From Lyophyllum atratum (Eukaryota; Basidiomycota; Agaricomycetes; Agaricales; Lyophyllaceae): a stretch of DNA of 64,000 nt. Location: assembly GCA_014905825.1 (NCBI GenBank), contig JACGCN010000014.1, positions 124,001 to 188,000 on the forward strand. Reading direction: 5' to 3'. Made by a program: the position numbers and the translations under genes. The notes beneath the pieces are model-generated. The model did not search any database. It saw only the letters and a list, made by a program, of their open reading frames with translations, and was not told the DNA's origin. Shown here piece by piece: positions 39,498 to 52,039 of this stretch; within the stretch, counting starts at the first letter, position 1, and the number at the start of each line of letters is the position of its first letter.

Positions 39498-41214
39498 TCA
39501 ATGATACAGAACCGTCATCTCTGCAGAAACAATCGCCAACCCTACACATGTCATCACAGCCAGTGGCAGCATGTTCCAGAATGCAAATGTGCCCTGCTTG
39601 ACTTTGATTCCTTTTTGCTGCAATATCGTCTGCCACAGCAGACCCGCTAAGCTGGCGGAAAACGTGAAGCTCACGGCTCCAATGTTACTTGCAACTGCCA
39701 AAGCAATGGCAGCAGCTCGTGTACTATCGTTGGGGAACGCTGGTGCCGCGCGTACAATTTTGGTGAGGAGAATCGTGGCACCGATATTGGTGCCAGCGAG
39801 ATTGCATAAAAGGACCCCCAACACCCCAATGAGCCATATCGTTGGATGCATCTGGCCGCCGTGAGTAGCCTTGACGAGCCAGCGCGCGAAGACCTCGATC
39901 CACCCTTGATGTGAAAGACCCTCGATGAGGATAAACTGCGAAAACGCGAAGGGTATGAGAGCAAACGGCAGTCGGGGGAGCGCTGTGGCTAGGGTCGGGA
40001 AATGCGCTGCGAATGAGGCATATTTTATCTTGAAGAATGCTCGCTGTTGCGGGAATAATGGTTTTTCATCGGAATCGGAGGGTTTCCCAAGCATGGTGAG
40101 GGTGGACGCCGCGGTGGATTGCAAATTAGGCGTGTTAGTACTCGGAAGAGTTGTGGCCATGGAGGCAAACGTGGAGTCTCGTTCAATCGGTGGCATGGAC
40201 ATCGCTCTCTTTAGTTCTGATACCATCGGATCATCGGCCAGCTCGCCTGTCTGATCTTTGGGTCTGTTGTCGATTTTCCCGGTGACGAATCGATAATGAT
40301 CCCATGCGAGGTCGAATATGAGCTTCGCGCCAGCAAAGGGCAAGCTGATCTTCCAGACGTCGACTTTGAAGAAGCTAACAATGATGATGACGACAAGGCA
40401 TGTTCCAAGGATGAAGCTGCCAACCCAAGCGCCGATGGGATCACGAAGGACTTCACGAACATTGAGTTTGGCCGTAACAGGGATCTTTCGAGGGAGGTAC
40501 TTCTCGGAGCGAAATTGAACAGCTAGAGCGAGGTAGCATGCCACTGTACACGCGAGAAAGGGGAGAATGGTATAAGCTGTAAAAGCGGCATTATTGACAA
40601 GGAAGCCCTCGCAAATGACGACATTTGTTGGGTTTCCGACGAAGAGGACCATACTGGATGTATTGGCGGCAGCGAATTCGGCCATGAGCCACGCGATCGG
40701 TTGGAGGTTGGCAGCTGCGGTGTAATATACAAGGAAGGCCGTTCCAGACAGGATGACCGGGTCATTTCCCAAGACGACGCTGAGGAGGGTGAGCATGACA
40801 TAGAAGTAGAAGAATAGTTTGCGAGTATTCGATCCACCCTTGTTGCTAACCCAGAAGGCGGCGGCCTGGAGAACGCCCGTTATGTCAAGCGTAATTGCCA
40901 TGTAAGCCAGAGTGATGAAGAGGATTAGAATGTTGTATGGCTTGATGTCATCTGTGGAGTGTCAAGACTGGAGTGTGGCGTCGCAGACAGAACTACCCAC
41001 CAGTCCCAACAATCCCATCGCGAATCTGCGTTCCACCAAGGCATTGTGAAGCCCATAGAATAGCGATAGCAACAATCGGGGCAGTAGTGAGATTTATCCA
41101 GATCCGTTGACGGCCAAGGTACGGGAGACGAATACGGAACGAGACTGGTTGAATTACGAAGACGGCTGACAGGAGGAAAATAACCAGTGTGACGATTGAA
41201 AACCGAGTGATCAT
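39498..41214 (-). CDS. ArsB/NhaD-like anion transporter
   Basis: Two exons (41214-41001, 40951-39498) join in frame to 555 residues. Start ATG 41214 gives a first helix IVTLVIFLLSAVFVIQPVSF. About 10-11 hydrophobic helices form two halves linked by a long hydrophilic loop (about residues 300-370) rich in Ser/Thr and Pro. Half 1 has the motif TSSMVLFVGNPTNVVI and half 2 has CNLAGTNIGATILLTKIV, the two inverted hairpin motifs of the ion-transporter superfamily that includes ArsB (arsenite), NhaD (Na+/H+) and CitM (citrate). The fungal annotation is often arsenical pump; the substrate is not certain. It shares a 635-bp divergent promoter with the CorA-like gene. Likely plasma membrane or vacuole (inference). 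Confidence 0.88.
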
Positions 41215-41849
41215 TACGGCTATATTCACAGTTAGACCTCAGTCAGACTATCACATAGCCTTGCTACTCACCTATGGTTCTCAAGCGCCCGTCCTAACAG
41301 TTAGCTTGGAAGCTCTTGGAAGTCAAGAACGTGGGGCTGCAGAAGTCGCTGAAGTGGCAAAAAACGTGCTGTATCCATATGGAGGTTAACGCAGGCACCA
41401 ATCAAGAAATTACGGGTCGCCTCACTGTCCGATGACCTCGGGACGTGGGATCGGTATTGCCCCTGTTGATCCCAAGAGAATAATTGAAGGTAAATAGTGG
41501 GTGGAGGTACGGGAAACACCCATTTTATATATGGACCAACGGACAGCCACATGTGGTTTCTGACCATGAACAAAAGTCCTACAGCACCCACACTCAACGC
41601 CATCGGAATCTAATCAAGAATTCCAAATTACCTCGGGCGACGTTTTGTTTCCCCATGCATCGCATCATAATCGGCAAGCGGACAGCCCCGGGCGCTAAAG
41701 CTCTGATAAAGTAGAGTGAAAGCATGTCCTCATGTTTTCTGAACGTCCCTAGCTCCCCCTGCGAGGCTGCCATACGGCTCTCTCTAGTGCTTACTAGCAG
41801 ATTTCCCTCATTCTCACCTGGGCGATACCCTAGAAGCTGAGAACCAGCC
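41215..41849. other. Divergent promoter of two ion transporters
   Basis: Lies between the starts of the ArsB-like (minus) and CorA-like (plus) genes. A TATATA-rich word occurs near 41525. No gene seen. Confidence 0.5.
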
Positions 41850-44291
41850 ATGTCGATTCTAACCCACCGCCCGAACTGGACGAAAGACTTCGAAGAGGAC
41901 AAACATCGGTTACCCACACCCTCACACCGCCATTCTGCGCCTTCAGCGCCGTGGCCCTGGATAGATATACACGATGGTGAGCTTCTTGACAACCCCGTAA
42001 TTGTTTCGTTCATCCAATCATGTTTCTAGAAATCGATGCTGTACAATTGGAATCCGAACTGCCTCCGGTTCCTCCTCTTTGCGACCACACGAATTGCGAT
42101 GGGTGTTGGATGGGGTATCCGCAGTCGCGTTTTCCGAATTGGACACCGTCACAGGTCGAACGAAGCAAGATCGCAGATGCAATTGCTAACTACGACAGGA
42201 GCAACCCTTGTATCATCTACCACGTAGATGTCAACTCCCAGGGATTGTTTACAGATGCGGGGGAAATTGTGGCCGAAGACAATGATAAAGCGGCCACCTG
42301 GGATGTTATGATTCACACTGAGGTATGTCGGGTTGCTCTGTTTATTGTTGGCGAAGCAGTTATTCGGCAGAGTTTGCTTGTCGTTCGCGGGTTAGGCATG
42401 CCGAACCAGCGTTGTCCGGCTTTATTCTCTCAATGATGTTCAGTGAGAGATATTGACTGATCACAATAGCGGCCTAAAAATCTCCGCGTACGCGCTCTCT
42501 TCCTGGAAAACTTGTCTGGGCCCGTTTTGCAAATGCTTGGAGCAAGGTAAGCCGTCCTCCTCGTTGTACAGAGTCCATTCTAATTCAAATGTCCAGGTTC
42601 AACGTTGAGCCATTCTTCTGGTCATCCTCTTTGAATTGGATCCCGTCACGATATCAGGAGAATCCAGAGGCTGGCAAAGGAGATCGTGGGTCGCATGACT
42701 GGGAAGACTAAATCATCCTCATTTCGTGCCATCCATAGATATTACCATCACATTGACCTTCCTCAAATCATTGGAGGGCCTCTACAACAAGCAAGAAGGG
42801 ATGGCATCATCACGCTCCATCAGCACCGTCGCCTCTACCGAGGATCGCCTCACCGTCAGTGAGTGACACAAACATATTATCACACACGTTTTTGACCTTC
42901 TTTACATCCTTACAGCGGAACAGATGATTGATACTCAGTCACCGCTGCGGCTGCGATCCAGCAAGTTTTCCGCTACTTGAGTCTTGTCAGGAGCCTAACC
43001 TTCATGTCAAGGCCGCCGGATTCTTGTCCTGGATTTACTCTCGGTCCATCTGATTCGCAACGTCGATGGCAGCACCATCATCTCTTACCATCCGACTATG
43101 AAACATCCGACCACGAAGGCGAAATATCTCCATGATCGTATCCGATACGCAGGTGCACCACACATCGATTTGCGCTCTGACCCTCGTTGATCTTGATTTT
43201 TCGGTCAGGTCAAAGCGTGTATTGGCAGAGCATCTTCCAAAGATCTTCTGATCCAACTTTCGTGCTCTTGACGTTCGTGTGGCATGCAATGTACGCGTGG
43301 GACGAGGCCCTCCAGCATCTGTACAACCACATATGTTGGCTCGTCAGTTCCCTGTCTCTACCTCGCTGGCTTCAGACCAATACTCACGCACGCTATAGGA
43401 AACGAAAGTCATCAACACTTCCAACATGCAGCTCACGCAGGAGCTCCATATCATCCGCGCCCACCACCTTCACTACTCATCCCTCCTGGAAGACTTCCAG
43501 AAAACCGTCACCTTCATCCAAAAAACGTACAGTCCTGCCATGGACTTGGTTCCCGAAGAGGACCGTGTATATAGCGCTCACTTAATGAACCGGGAGTGCG
43601 AGACTCTGCTGAGCGAGATAAACCGGTTGGAGATGGGTCGTAGGATGCAGGATAAGCGGCTCAAGAACGTCATGAACCTGGTGCGTATGTTGTGTAGTCC
43701 GATCACCCTCTGTTAACATCCGTATAGGTATTCAGCCGCGTGAACATTGATGACAGTGCGCGCATGCGGCAGATGACTGAGGCAGCAGTCAAGGACAGTG
43801 CAGGTGAGTTTCCGCCTTTATCCTCACTAGTTCCCCGTTGATCATGTTCCCTCTTTCCTTCAGCGGTATATAGATTGATTTTTTCGTTCCTTGCTGGTGC
43901 TAAACAACTCTACAGATGAAGCAAATCGCATACCTCACGATGATCTTCTTGCCTGCGTCGTTCGTCGCTGTAAGTATCACTTACATCACTCACTCCGCCA
44001 TGTCTCATGATCGAACAGGCTATCTTCGGCATGAACGTCACAACTTTTGTGCCCGATACCGGAGGCACACTCCCGCACTACCTTGCGGTCGCTATTCCGC
44101 TCACGATCACGACCATCTGGGTCGTGGTGGCCTTTCAGAGCAAACACATATTCCCCACCGACACGAGTCTCCTCAGGCGCTTCGCCTGGCCGGTTCAGCT
44201 CTGCCTGAACCTCGTCAAAAGCATGATCGACAAAAGGAATGGAAACGACATACCACTCACTACGGCCAAGGATGACCGCTGGATACAATAA
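41850..44291 (+). CDS. CorA-like Mg2+ (cation) transporter
   Basis: A gene of about ten exons; ATG 41850, exon 1 41850-41976, exon 2 42030-42322, then smaller exons. The long N-terminal cytosolic part has RPKNLRVRALFLENLSG, SSSLNWIPSRYQ, a middle part with HDRIRYAGQSVYWQSIF, and a helical part with ELHIIRAHHLHYSSLLEDF and VFSRVNIDDSARMRQM. The membrane end is unmistakable: MKQIAYLTMIFLPASFVA, then IFGMNV after a splice, the GMN signature of CorA channels, followed by the second helix YLAVAIPLTITTIWVVVAF. CorA proteins form pentameric Mg2+ channels; fungal members may also carry Co2+, Ni2+ or Al3+. Stop TAA 44289-44291. The exons between 42660 and 43200 are only roughly placed. Confidence 0.85.
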
Positions 44292-44776
44292 GCTGTCTTT
44301 TTGCATTCCATATACCACCGGATCTGGGATTTACTGTTGTATACCTAGTGTATATCTTTTTCTGCCCACATGGGCCTCTCAAGGGACTTTACGAGATCAT
44401 TTACGACATTTCATGACTTACCTGTGTTGTACGCCTACGCTACGAACCATCCACCTTCTTCGAGATTTACGATATTTAGATTGTATGGAGGGTCTTGGAT
44501 TTCATGATATCGTTTGGACGGGACATCTCGTCGAGTTTGATATGTTATGGGACATATGAGCAATGCTAATGCCTAGCTCCAGTCCTCGCTGTAGCAATTT
44601 CCTCACGCGAGTTGGAGGGGTCCGCCCAAGGAATGAGCTTCTACCCCGCGATTGCGAAGTCACAAGACATAGGGACCCATTGATGCCTCTGGAACTTGCT
44701 TGATCATAACTTCTGCACTTATTCGATACTAAAAACAACATCACTCGTACGGACGGACAGCTAGCTAACTTCTCAT
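44292..44776. other. Convergent intergenic region
   Basis: 485 bp between the CorA-like and GH127-like 3' ends; nothing seen. Confidence 0.5.
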
Positions 44777-47700
44777 TCAGGTTGACTTGAAGACCGGGAA
44801 CTCGCCAATGCGAAGCTTGGTTGTCTGCGGCAAGTCAAAGGATGTCTCATCAGTACAGACATAGAAATGAGAACGCTGGTCTCGCCCACTTACACCATAC
44901 GGAGACAACGTGAGGGTCTTCTGCGCACCTCTGCACGCGGGATTCGTCGGGGGAGCCGCCGCGAACGTATCTCCAGCAGTTGCCCAGTTAATGGGGCAGG
45001 CAGTTACCGTGATCGTCAAAGGCGACTTGCCGGAATCGAACACAGGCGATGGTAGTTTACCTGATGCAGGAGGCACATTGCTAAACTTCAAAGTCGCGGG
45101 GTCGATCGCGTACTGCCAGGCCGCGGTGGCGTCAAACTCGAGATCGACAGCGAGGCTCTGCTGCGCGTTGCGCACGAGGACTTTCTGGCTGCGTGGAACT
45201 ATGTAACGTTTTAAACGAGGGTCGAGCGAAAGTCAACGAAGTACGTACTGTCGAAGGCGTAGTGTAGCGGTCCACGCTGCACTGCGATAGAGCCGTGTGG
45301 ACGGCTTTCTGCGTTGGCCGACACTTCAGTTCGAGCACAAAGGCTAATGAAAAACTGAACGGACCTGTCGTAATTGCTGCTGGCAAGTTGAGCACGAACT
45401 TCGTTGTTCCTGCCGCAGCTGGCACAGCTTGTAATCCATTGGAAGGAGTGAGGGCTTTCGCGGCCGCGCCGTTCATCGCAATTGTGCCGCCTACAACCCA
45501 GCTAGGGATCCGAACATAGTAGGTGAAAGCTTGAGTCGCCGTAATGGTTGTAGCCAGAGAATCGCTGAATGGGTACAGAGTATCCACTGTGGAGGCGACC
45601 TTATTACCTGTAAACAGGTCAATCGTAGAGACTGAGAGCGGGGAAGTGCTAGGCGTACTGGAAGCTAGAGTGACGGTGGTACTGAAAGGTCCAAGGTAAA
45701 GGTGAACAAGCGATTTCTGATCAGGTGTCGTCAAGAATGCATTTGTAATGAACTTGGGCCAGCCTTGCGGGTGGTTGACAGTGCAGCAACTGGAGACAGA
45801 ACCATGTTAGCGTTGACAAACACCTACTCAGTCTGGACTAACGGATAGTTAGGCTCAAGGCCGAAGACGTTGGAATAGGCGCTGGATATCTCTCGTCAGA
45901 TGTGACCTCCTGTACCTGTGGGAAGAGACCTACCCGTCATTGGGGAAGGGATTGCTGTAGCCCATCGGCATTGATGAGAAAACTGGACATACTGGGAATA
46001 TTCAGACACCTACGGGTTCATATTCTTCGCTCCGATTTGGTTTTGTTGTTGAAGGTACTGCCGAGACCACATATCTATGATGGCGAGGTGAGAAATCTAA
46101 ATGATAGGCTCCCACTTTGGCTGACCTCCAGTCAAAGTAGCAGGGAGAGCATTGTACGTTATTCTCTCGACCTGATTGATCAAGATAGATTAGGCTCCAT
46201 AATCAAAGATAATATTCGAACATACCCTATCAGCGAATTTGGGGTCTCCCATAACTTGGTAGAGGTATGATCCCCTAAGGGACCAAATATGTAGGAGCTT
46301 GCACTGATGTCAAGCCTGAAAACTCACGAGAACATCGTTTCCTGAGAGAGATCTCCGTAAGCATGTCGTAGTTTTCTTCCCTGAAAGCAACACTCACCAC
46401 GACTAAACATAACTCCGTTCTGCAAGAAGTAGTCAGAAAATGACGAACGTAGAAGTTCTAACACAGGGCTCTACCCTCTGACAGCTTCAAGGCCCGCCAA
46501 GTACTCGTCTGCTGAGTATATTCCAGAAGGTCGACCATGATACTGGAAAAGCAGATCCCAGCCAATACTAGCAGTATCGAGATCTAAATATATGCCATCA
46601 ATGACAGGTTCAGACAGAAGGAGAAATTCGAGATTTACCTGATTGATTACGGGTGAAGCGATACGTCGCAGGCAACGCTTTCAAGCCTTCGGCCATGTTT
46701 ACCCCATGCCACTGTTATCATCGTCAGAAGCAAATCATTTGAGCTGTACCGAAATACACGAACTGTTAGAGGGAGATTGAAAGGGTTCTAGGTTATATAA
46801 GGACTTTGAATATGGGCTGATACAGGAGCAAGGTATGTGCAATGCTTACGGGCGTATGCTCCACTACGTCCAAAAGAGTGAGGCCACTCACTTACTGAGA
46901 AGTGGCGATGACATACCTGCAGTGGTTGGGAAGTACTGGATTCGTGTTAGTGATATGTTCATTTACGGCAGAAGAGTAAAAACACACCTGCTTCGAGAAA
47001 ACTTTCTCCCAAGGGACGCCACTCCACTTCAACCGTTGCATGGTATCCATTAGAAGAGCCTCCTGTCCATTGGGATGGAAGTCGTAGAGCCTGAGAGGCA
47101 ATATGTGTATAAAGATATGTAACTTCGAAGAAATAAACGATGTTACCATTGCAATGCCATCACAAAATCTTCCCAGCGGGTAGCGGCCCAAGCTTCAACG
47201 CCTTGTCCTGCTTTGAGCATGGTGTTCGCGAGCACCACAAACTTGTGCAAAGCCGTTACGACTTGGTCGGTCAGGGCCGGATTGGCCTCGGTCATCTGGA
47301 TAGCACCAAAGAAGAAAGGATATCTATATCAAGATAAGCATTGAAGTATTATGGATTAGAGTCTGCCCGTTCTTACCTGCCCCACAAGTATCGCGGTTTG
47401 CTTGTCCCGACTTCTGGTCCGAGCCACCCCGTGGAGTCCTGGTGACTGAGGACATAAGTCAAGAACTGCGATGTTTTGGCGTTGATGGCGGAGCTGTTGA
47501 CGAGCACGCCATTTGGGACCATAGCGTTCTTTAGATGCAGATGGGTGAGTACAGTGAAATTCTCTTGACACTTTTGACTTACAAACCAGTAACTACCAGC
47601 TGGAGAAAAAGCTCAGTTTTGAAATCCTGCGACACGTATGGAAACTAACCTTCTTCGAGATTTGAGTAATAGGATGTTCCACCGGTCCAATCGGTCTGCG

Positions 47701-48060
47701 AAGCACTAATGTCTAGAATTGAGGCAAGGAACGAGAAGATAGTCAAACGAGGCATACTAGTTGTAAAATTCATGCAAGTGTCCAGCCAGTCCATTCGTTT
47801 GAACCATAAGCTAAGGACAAAAAATATAAATTACCAAAAAAAATTAATAAGATGCTCTTCGCACCTGATCCATGAGCCACCCGGCTGGCTTAACATTCCC
47901 CAGTGGTACCGTAAGATACTTCTTGGGCGCAACTAAAATGAGACGTATTTGAGAATCAGCGAGAGGTTAATGAATAAACTGGGAGGGACCAACGCTGGCC
48001 ACAGACTTGCCCAGGAAGGGCGAGCAAAAGAAGACTAAACACTTTCTGGTACGCAATCAT
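44777..48060 (-). CDS. Secreted GH127-type (DUF1680) glycoside hydrolase
   Basis: A highly split gene (more than ten small exons). ATG 48060 gives the signal peptide MIAYQKVFSLLLLALPGQVCG, ending before QRWSLP. The next exon has APKKYLTVPLGNVKPAGWLMDQ, the usual first strand of this family. The key exon at about 45735-45790 reads CCTVNHPQGWPKF; in characterised GH127 beta-L-arabinofuranosidases an adjacent Cys pair binds zinc and supplies the nucleophile. The C-terminal beta part includes FTYYVRIPSWV and ends TKLRIGEFPVFKST. The enzyme probably removes arabinofuranose or related sugars from plant polymers outside the cell; the fungal clade has few tested members, so the substrate is inferred. 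Exact exon joins between 45830 and 47960 were not all resolved. Confidence 0.8.
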
Positions 48061-49374
48061 ATGAGAAAGCCGAAGATCGACTACTTTGACCTTCGACTTC
48101 AGAGCAAACCCTCTTAAAACGTTATATAGTGACGCCTCGGTCCGGACACGTTCCGTAGAAAACCTTGTGATAGGTGAACAATATATAGATACCCAGGTCG
48201 GATGAACGCGACTCGGAGTGATCCCATCGTAGTGCCACAGTAGGAGCGCGAACAGCACTGAACCAATCCTGTAAGACGGAGTATCCTTCCAACTGACGTT
48301 AGAAGTTAGCACATGGCAAGCGCAGGTGACGACGAGGAAGGGCTGACCATATGATGCACCTATTTCAAGAACTTCTGCGACAGTGGGACCCGACCACTAG
48401 CTTGTGCACTGCGGAGTAGAAGGCCTCGAACATGGGAGGTGGGTGGAAGACACGAGCAATTCATCAGAGAAGCATCAGCCCGGCTCCGAGGTGGCTACGC
48501 TACAGTCACTCCACCGGACAGAAGGACTGTCTTTACGCATACATTGCACAACTTCGCTGTACGGCACAGGCTGGGAGGCATGGGGACATGTCCGAAGTCT
48601 AGTAGTGATAAACTACAACGCAGCGCCAAAGCCTAGGTGCTCAGTGTGGTCCTGGGGTGTCCATCGATGTAGCTTTGAAACCAAGTCTGTACATTCTTTC
48701 GACCCAGCGTTGAAGGCCAGAGGTCCTCCGACAACGCGCCGGCCCGGGCAACGACAACGCCTGCCTTTGCAAATCTCGCCCGAGCAGCCGCTCTAGGGCC
48801 TAGGCTGCGCTCACCGGAGAGTCACGGTCAACGTGAGTCCTAAGAGGAAGGTAGGCAAAACGTCCTGAGATATGAAGTGGTGACCAAGCGCTTTCCGAGA
48901 CCGAAGTTGCAGATGAAGGCTCCGATCAAGCTCCGATTAACTCGCTACAGATCACCATCAAGAGGCTTGTTGGAGGCTTGGTCAATCCAATCGTAAGAGT
49001 TCCAAGTCAATAAGGCGAGAACAAGATCAAGACCATTCAGAAAAAGTCTGACTTCACTCAACCGCGACTGCGAAAAGTTTGTGGAGATTCTAGCGAGTGT
49101 TGTCCTGCAGCGACACAGCAGGGGTGGTAATAAATGATCTAAGCTATAAATTTACAACTAAATAACGGGATGAGTTCTGCTTTACTAAAGGAGTGCATAC
49201 TACTACTTCCTCTCGGGTCGTGGCCCAACCATCCGCTAGCTTCGTAAGAACAAAACCATCTATTAAGCACCAGCGTGCGCCCTCCCTTAAGATCTCAACA
49301 GCACTGGCAGTGACTACACGACAGCGGTAGAACATCGCGCGATGTATGATAGACAGAGGGGAGAGATGAAGGGT
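48061..49374. other. Intergenic region, 1.3 kb
   Basis: Promoter of the GH127-like gene and 3' flank of the glycosyltransferase gene. A plus-strand open frame at 48404-48796 lacks an ATG start and coding bias. No repeats recognised. Confidence 0.5.
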
Positions 49375-51900
49375 CTACCATTGCAGCCATTCCCCATACA
49401 TATTTGGCCGTTCCCCCCGAATGTAAGCCTCGAAAGTCCTTTTGTGCACCGCCGACCAGTCCAGGTCCCGCTTGTCGTCCGCCATCGGGTCCGCTTTATT
49501 TTTCTCTGTAGGCGGTATGACGGGGGCTTCCTTTTTGGTCGTGATGGGCTTTTCCTTGGCCTCCTCTAGTGCGGCGCGAGCTTGGTCTTCGCCGGCCTTG
49601 AATTTGGGTCCAAGGTCGGGCCAGTTGCGTGTGGGGTCGAATGGTTTCCACCTGCGATCGATCAGCCAAAGTCGGGTCATTAGGGCGATTTGAGCTTACC
49701 AGAAGTTGTGGAAGTGGTATGAGTAGGCTCCTTTGAAGAATCCATCAAACCCAAGGGCCTGAGGTGCTGCGCTGTTCTGTGCAGGTGTGTCAAAGAAATC
49801 GGCAAATCTGTAGAATTATCGATCAGCATAAGCTCAGAAGTACCCAAGCCAGTGTCCAAAGGACGTACTCTGTGAAATAAGGCTGTGGCGGCCGGTCCCG
49901 CTGGAAGTTCTCGGTATTAAGCCAAGCGGAATCAAACAGGGCATCCGGCAACCGCAGGAGAAGGGGCTCAATATAGGCGTCCGCCGTGTAGCTCGACACC
50001 GACATGGGATGGAAGTCTAACCCATTCTTGAGCGCCGTGCGGAACAGGAACGTGCCCAGTGCGGATCCCTTATGCATGCGCAGGACCGCGGTGTTGTACT
50101 TCTCCAACCTGGACCAGCGGTATGCAAACGCGCCCTTCCAGCCCCACAGCTCCTCCCAGTCCCTTAGGAAAATAGTGTCGGCATCAAGGTATATTCCTCC
50201 GAAGCGGTGGCACAGGATGAAGCGCGCCATGTCGGAGAGGATGACAGACAGCCGATCGTAAGAAGATGAGGACTTGGAACCGGTGCGATTAAGCATATCC
50301 TCTTCCTCGCCCTTCTTCGCTCCTGCTCCTGTCGCCGTCGCCGTCTCGTTCCCACTCGCCGTGGCTGACGTGGTGGTCTCCTTCTTCTCCGCGGGCACAC
50401 TGATGACATGCCCTCCCGAGTTGAACAGCGTCTTGAACGTCCGCCACTCGTCCTTGATCTCCGGGATCCCATCAAGCTGCTCGGTGGTGTTCCACAACTT
50501 GAACTGGATGACCTCTTTGAAGCGCGGGTGCAAGAACGGTGAAGCCCAGGGGCTCGATTTGAGCTGGGCGAACATGTCGCGCTGGGCAGAGGGATTGGGA
50601 ACGGACGCAGCGGGGCCGGGATTGATCCACATCCAGAACTGGGGACGGCACACAGGCGAGTCCTCAGGGAAGTCCTTCAAGTGCATACCAGTGTTTTGTG
50701 TGAAAAGGAATGACATGAGGGCGAGATAGGGCTTGTCCGTGAAGGGTCCAGTCCAGAACATATGGTACACCCGAGGATTCTCTGAATCGCAAGGGGTCTT
50801 GAGGGCAGCCGAAGGGCGATATTTTAATGGCGATGGAAGGACGACCTGCGGTTCCCATTCGGCTCCCCGTTTCTTAACTAATCCGGCGTCGGGATCTGGT
50901 TTGTTGGTATCACCCGCCACGACGGGTCGGGGCGCGCTGGCAGCCTTGGTATCGGGGGTTATCTCGTATTCCGCGTCTGTGGAAACAGTTTCTTGGTAGA
51001 TGTACTTCCAATCGTCCGTGTTCCCTCTTCGCAGTCGTCGCCCGTTATCGAGCCCTCCGCCAGTACGAAGGACCTCCAGGCAGTCCCGGACGTACTATGA
51101 TGTTTCGTCAGATGGGTCCAGGAGCGTCGTGAGAGTAGCGTACCTTCGCCGCTGAAAAATTACAATGCTTCATAATGATGTCCATATCCGCAACACTGCC
51201 TGGCATCGGCCTAGGGGGGTATGCGACGTTCGGGTATATGCTTTGGATATCCAGATAGACCCGTTTGGGGCCCATACCGTACGTGTCCGTATCTTGCTCC
51301 TCCATCGACGAGCGGTTTCGCGATGGCTTGTAAGTGCGCTCCTGATGTGGTATGGCAGGATTCAAGGGCGCAGTCTTCAATCCGACCTGTTTGGGAACTG
51401 CGAGAGAGAGAGAGAAAAGCACAAATAGGAACCTCAGCATCGCGGTTGCGAGCACCCTGTCAAAGCAGCCACGTACTAGCTTGGGAGCTGGGGAAATGGC
51501 CGCTGGCGACCTCCCACTTCCATATCCGCTGCAGATCCTCCTTTCTAAACACCAACGTGGACGACTCGCCCGACGGTGGCCAGTTTTCAGACCACTGGGA
51601 TGATGCGTGATTCCTCGAGAATATCATAACCGTCAAAAAAAGGGCCATGCACGCGAAGCAGACGAGAAGAGGGCCCCTCGACCTGCGGGCTCGTGTGCCG
51701 CGCAGCTGCTGAAACGAGCCAACGTTTGGAACAAGGATGCGCAGGCGGCGGGTGCGTACACCGGGGATGGGGAGACTGAGGGGTCTGGTCCATGACGCTG
51801 AGGCGTTGGAGCGATGAAATTTCTCCTCGACGGCGGAGGAATGGTTTGGTAGGATTCCGTTGTTCATAACGTTGGCCAGCCCCGACTGCGGGTTGGGCAT
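49375..51900 (-). CDS. Type II membrane glycosyltransferase, GT32-like
   Basis: Five or six exons; exon 1 is 51900-51477 with ATG 51900. A cytosolic basic head is followed by one membrane anchor near residue 85 (LLVCFACMALFLTVMIF), the layout of Golgi glycosyltransferases. The catalytic part begins PRVYHMFWTGPFTDKPYLAL and holds the DXD motif as GGIYLDADTIFLRDW (near 50175-50190), which binds Mn2+ and the sugar nucleotide, then a conserved YHFHNFW just before the last exon. This matches the GT32 (Och1/Sur1-like) proteins of mushrooms. Donor and acceptor are unknown. A low-complexity Ala/Thr/Glu insert (around 50290-50400) interrupts the catalytic domain before the DXD motif and is probably a surface loop. 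Confidence 0.84.
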
Positions 51901-52039
51901 GGAACGGCGTAGGCCAGAAAGTAAAAAGAGTGGGCGGAGTAGACGTGGTAGAAACAGCACAGCCACTACTCGTATACTCTATGTAACGAAAGCGGTGATC
52001 GAATATTTTCAGCAACTACTGCTCATCTACATGTCTACA

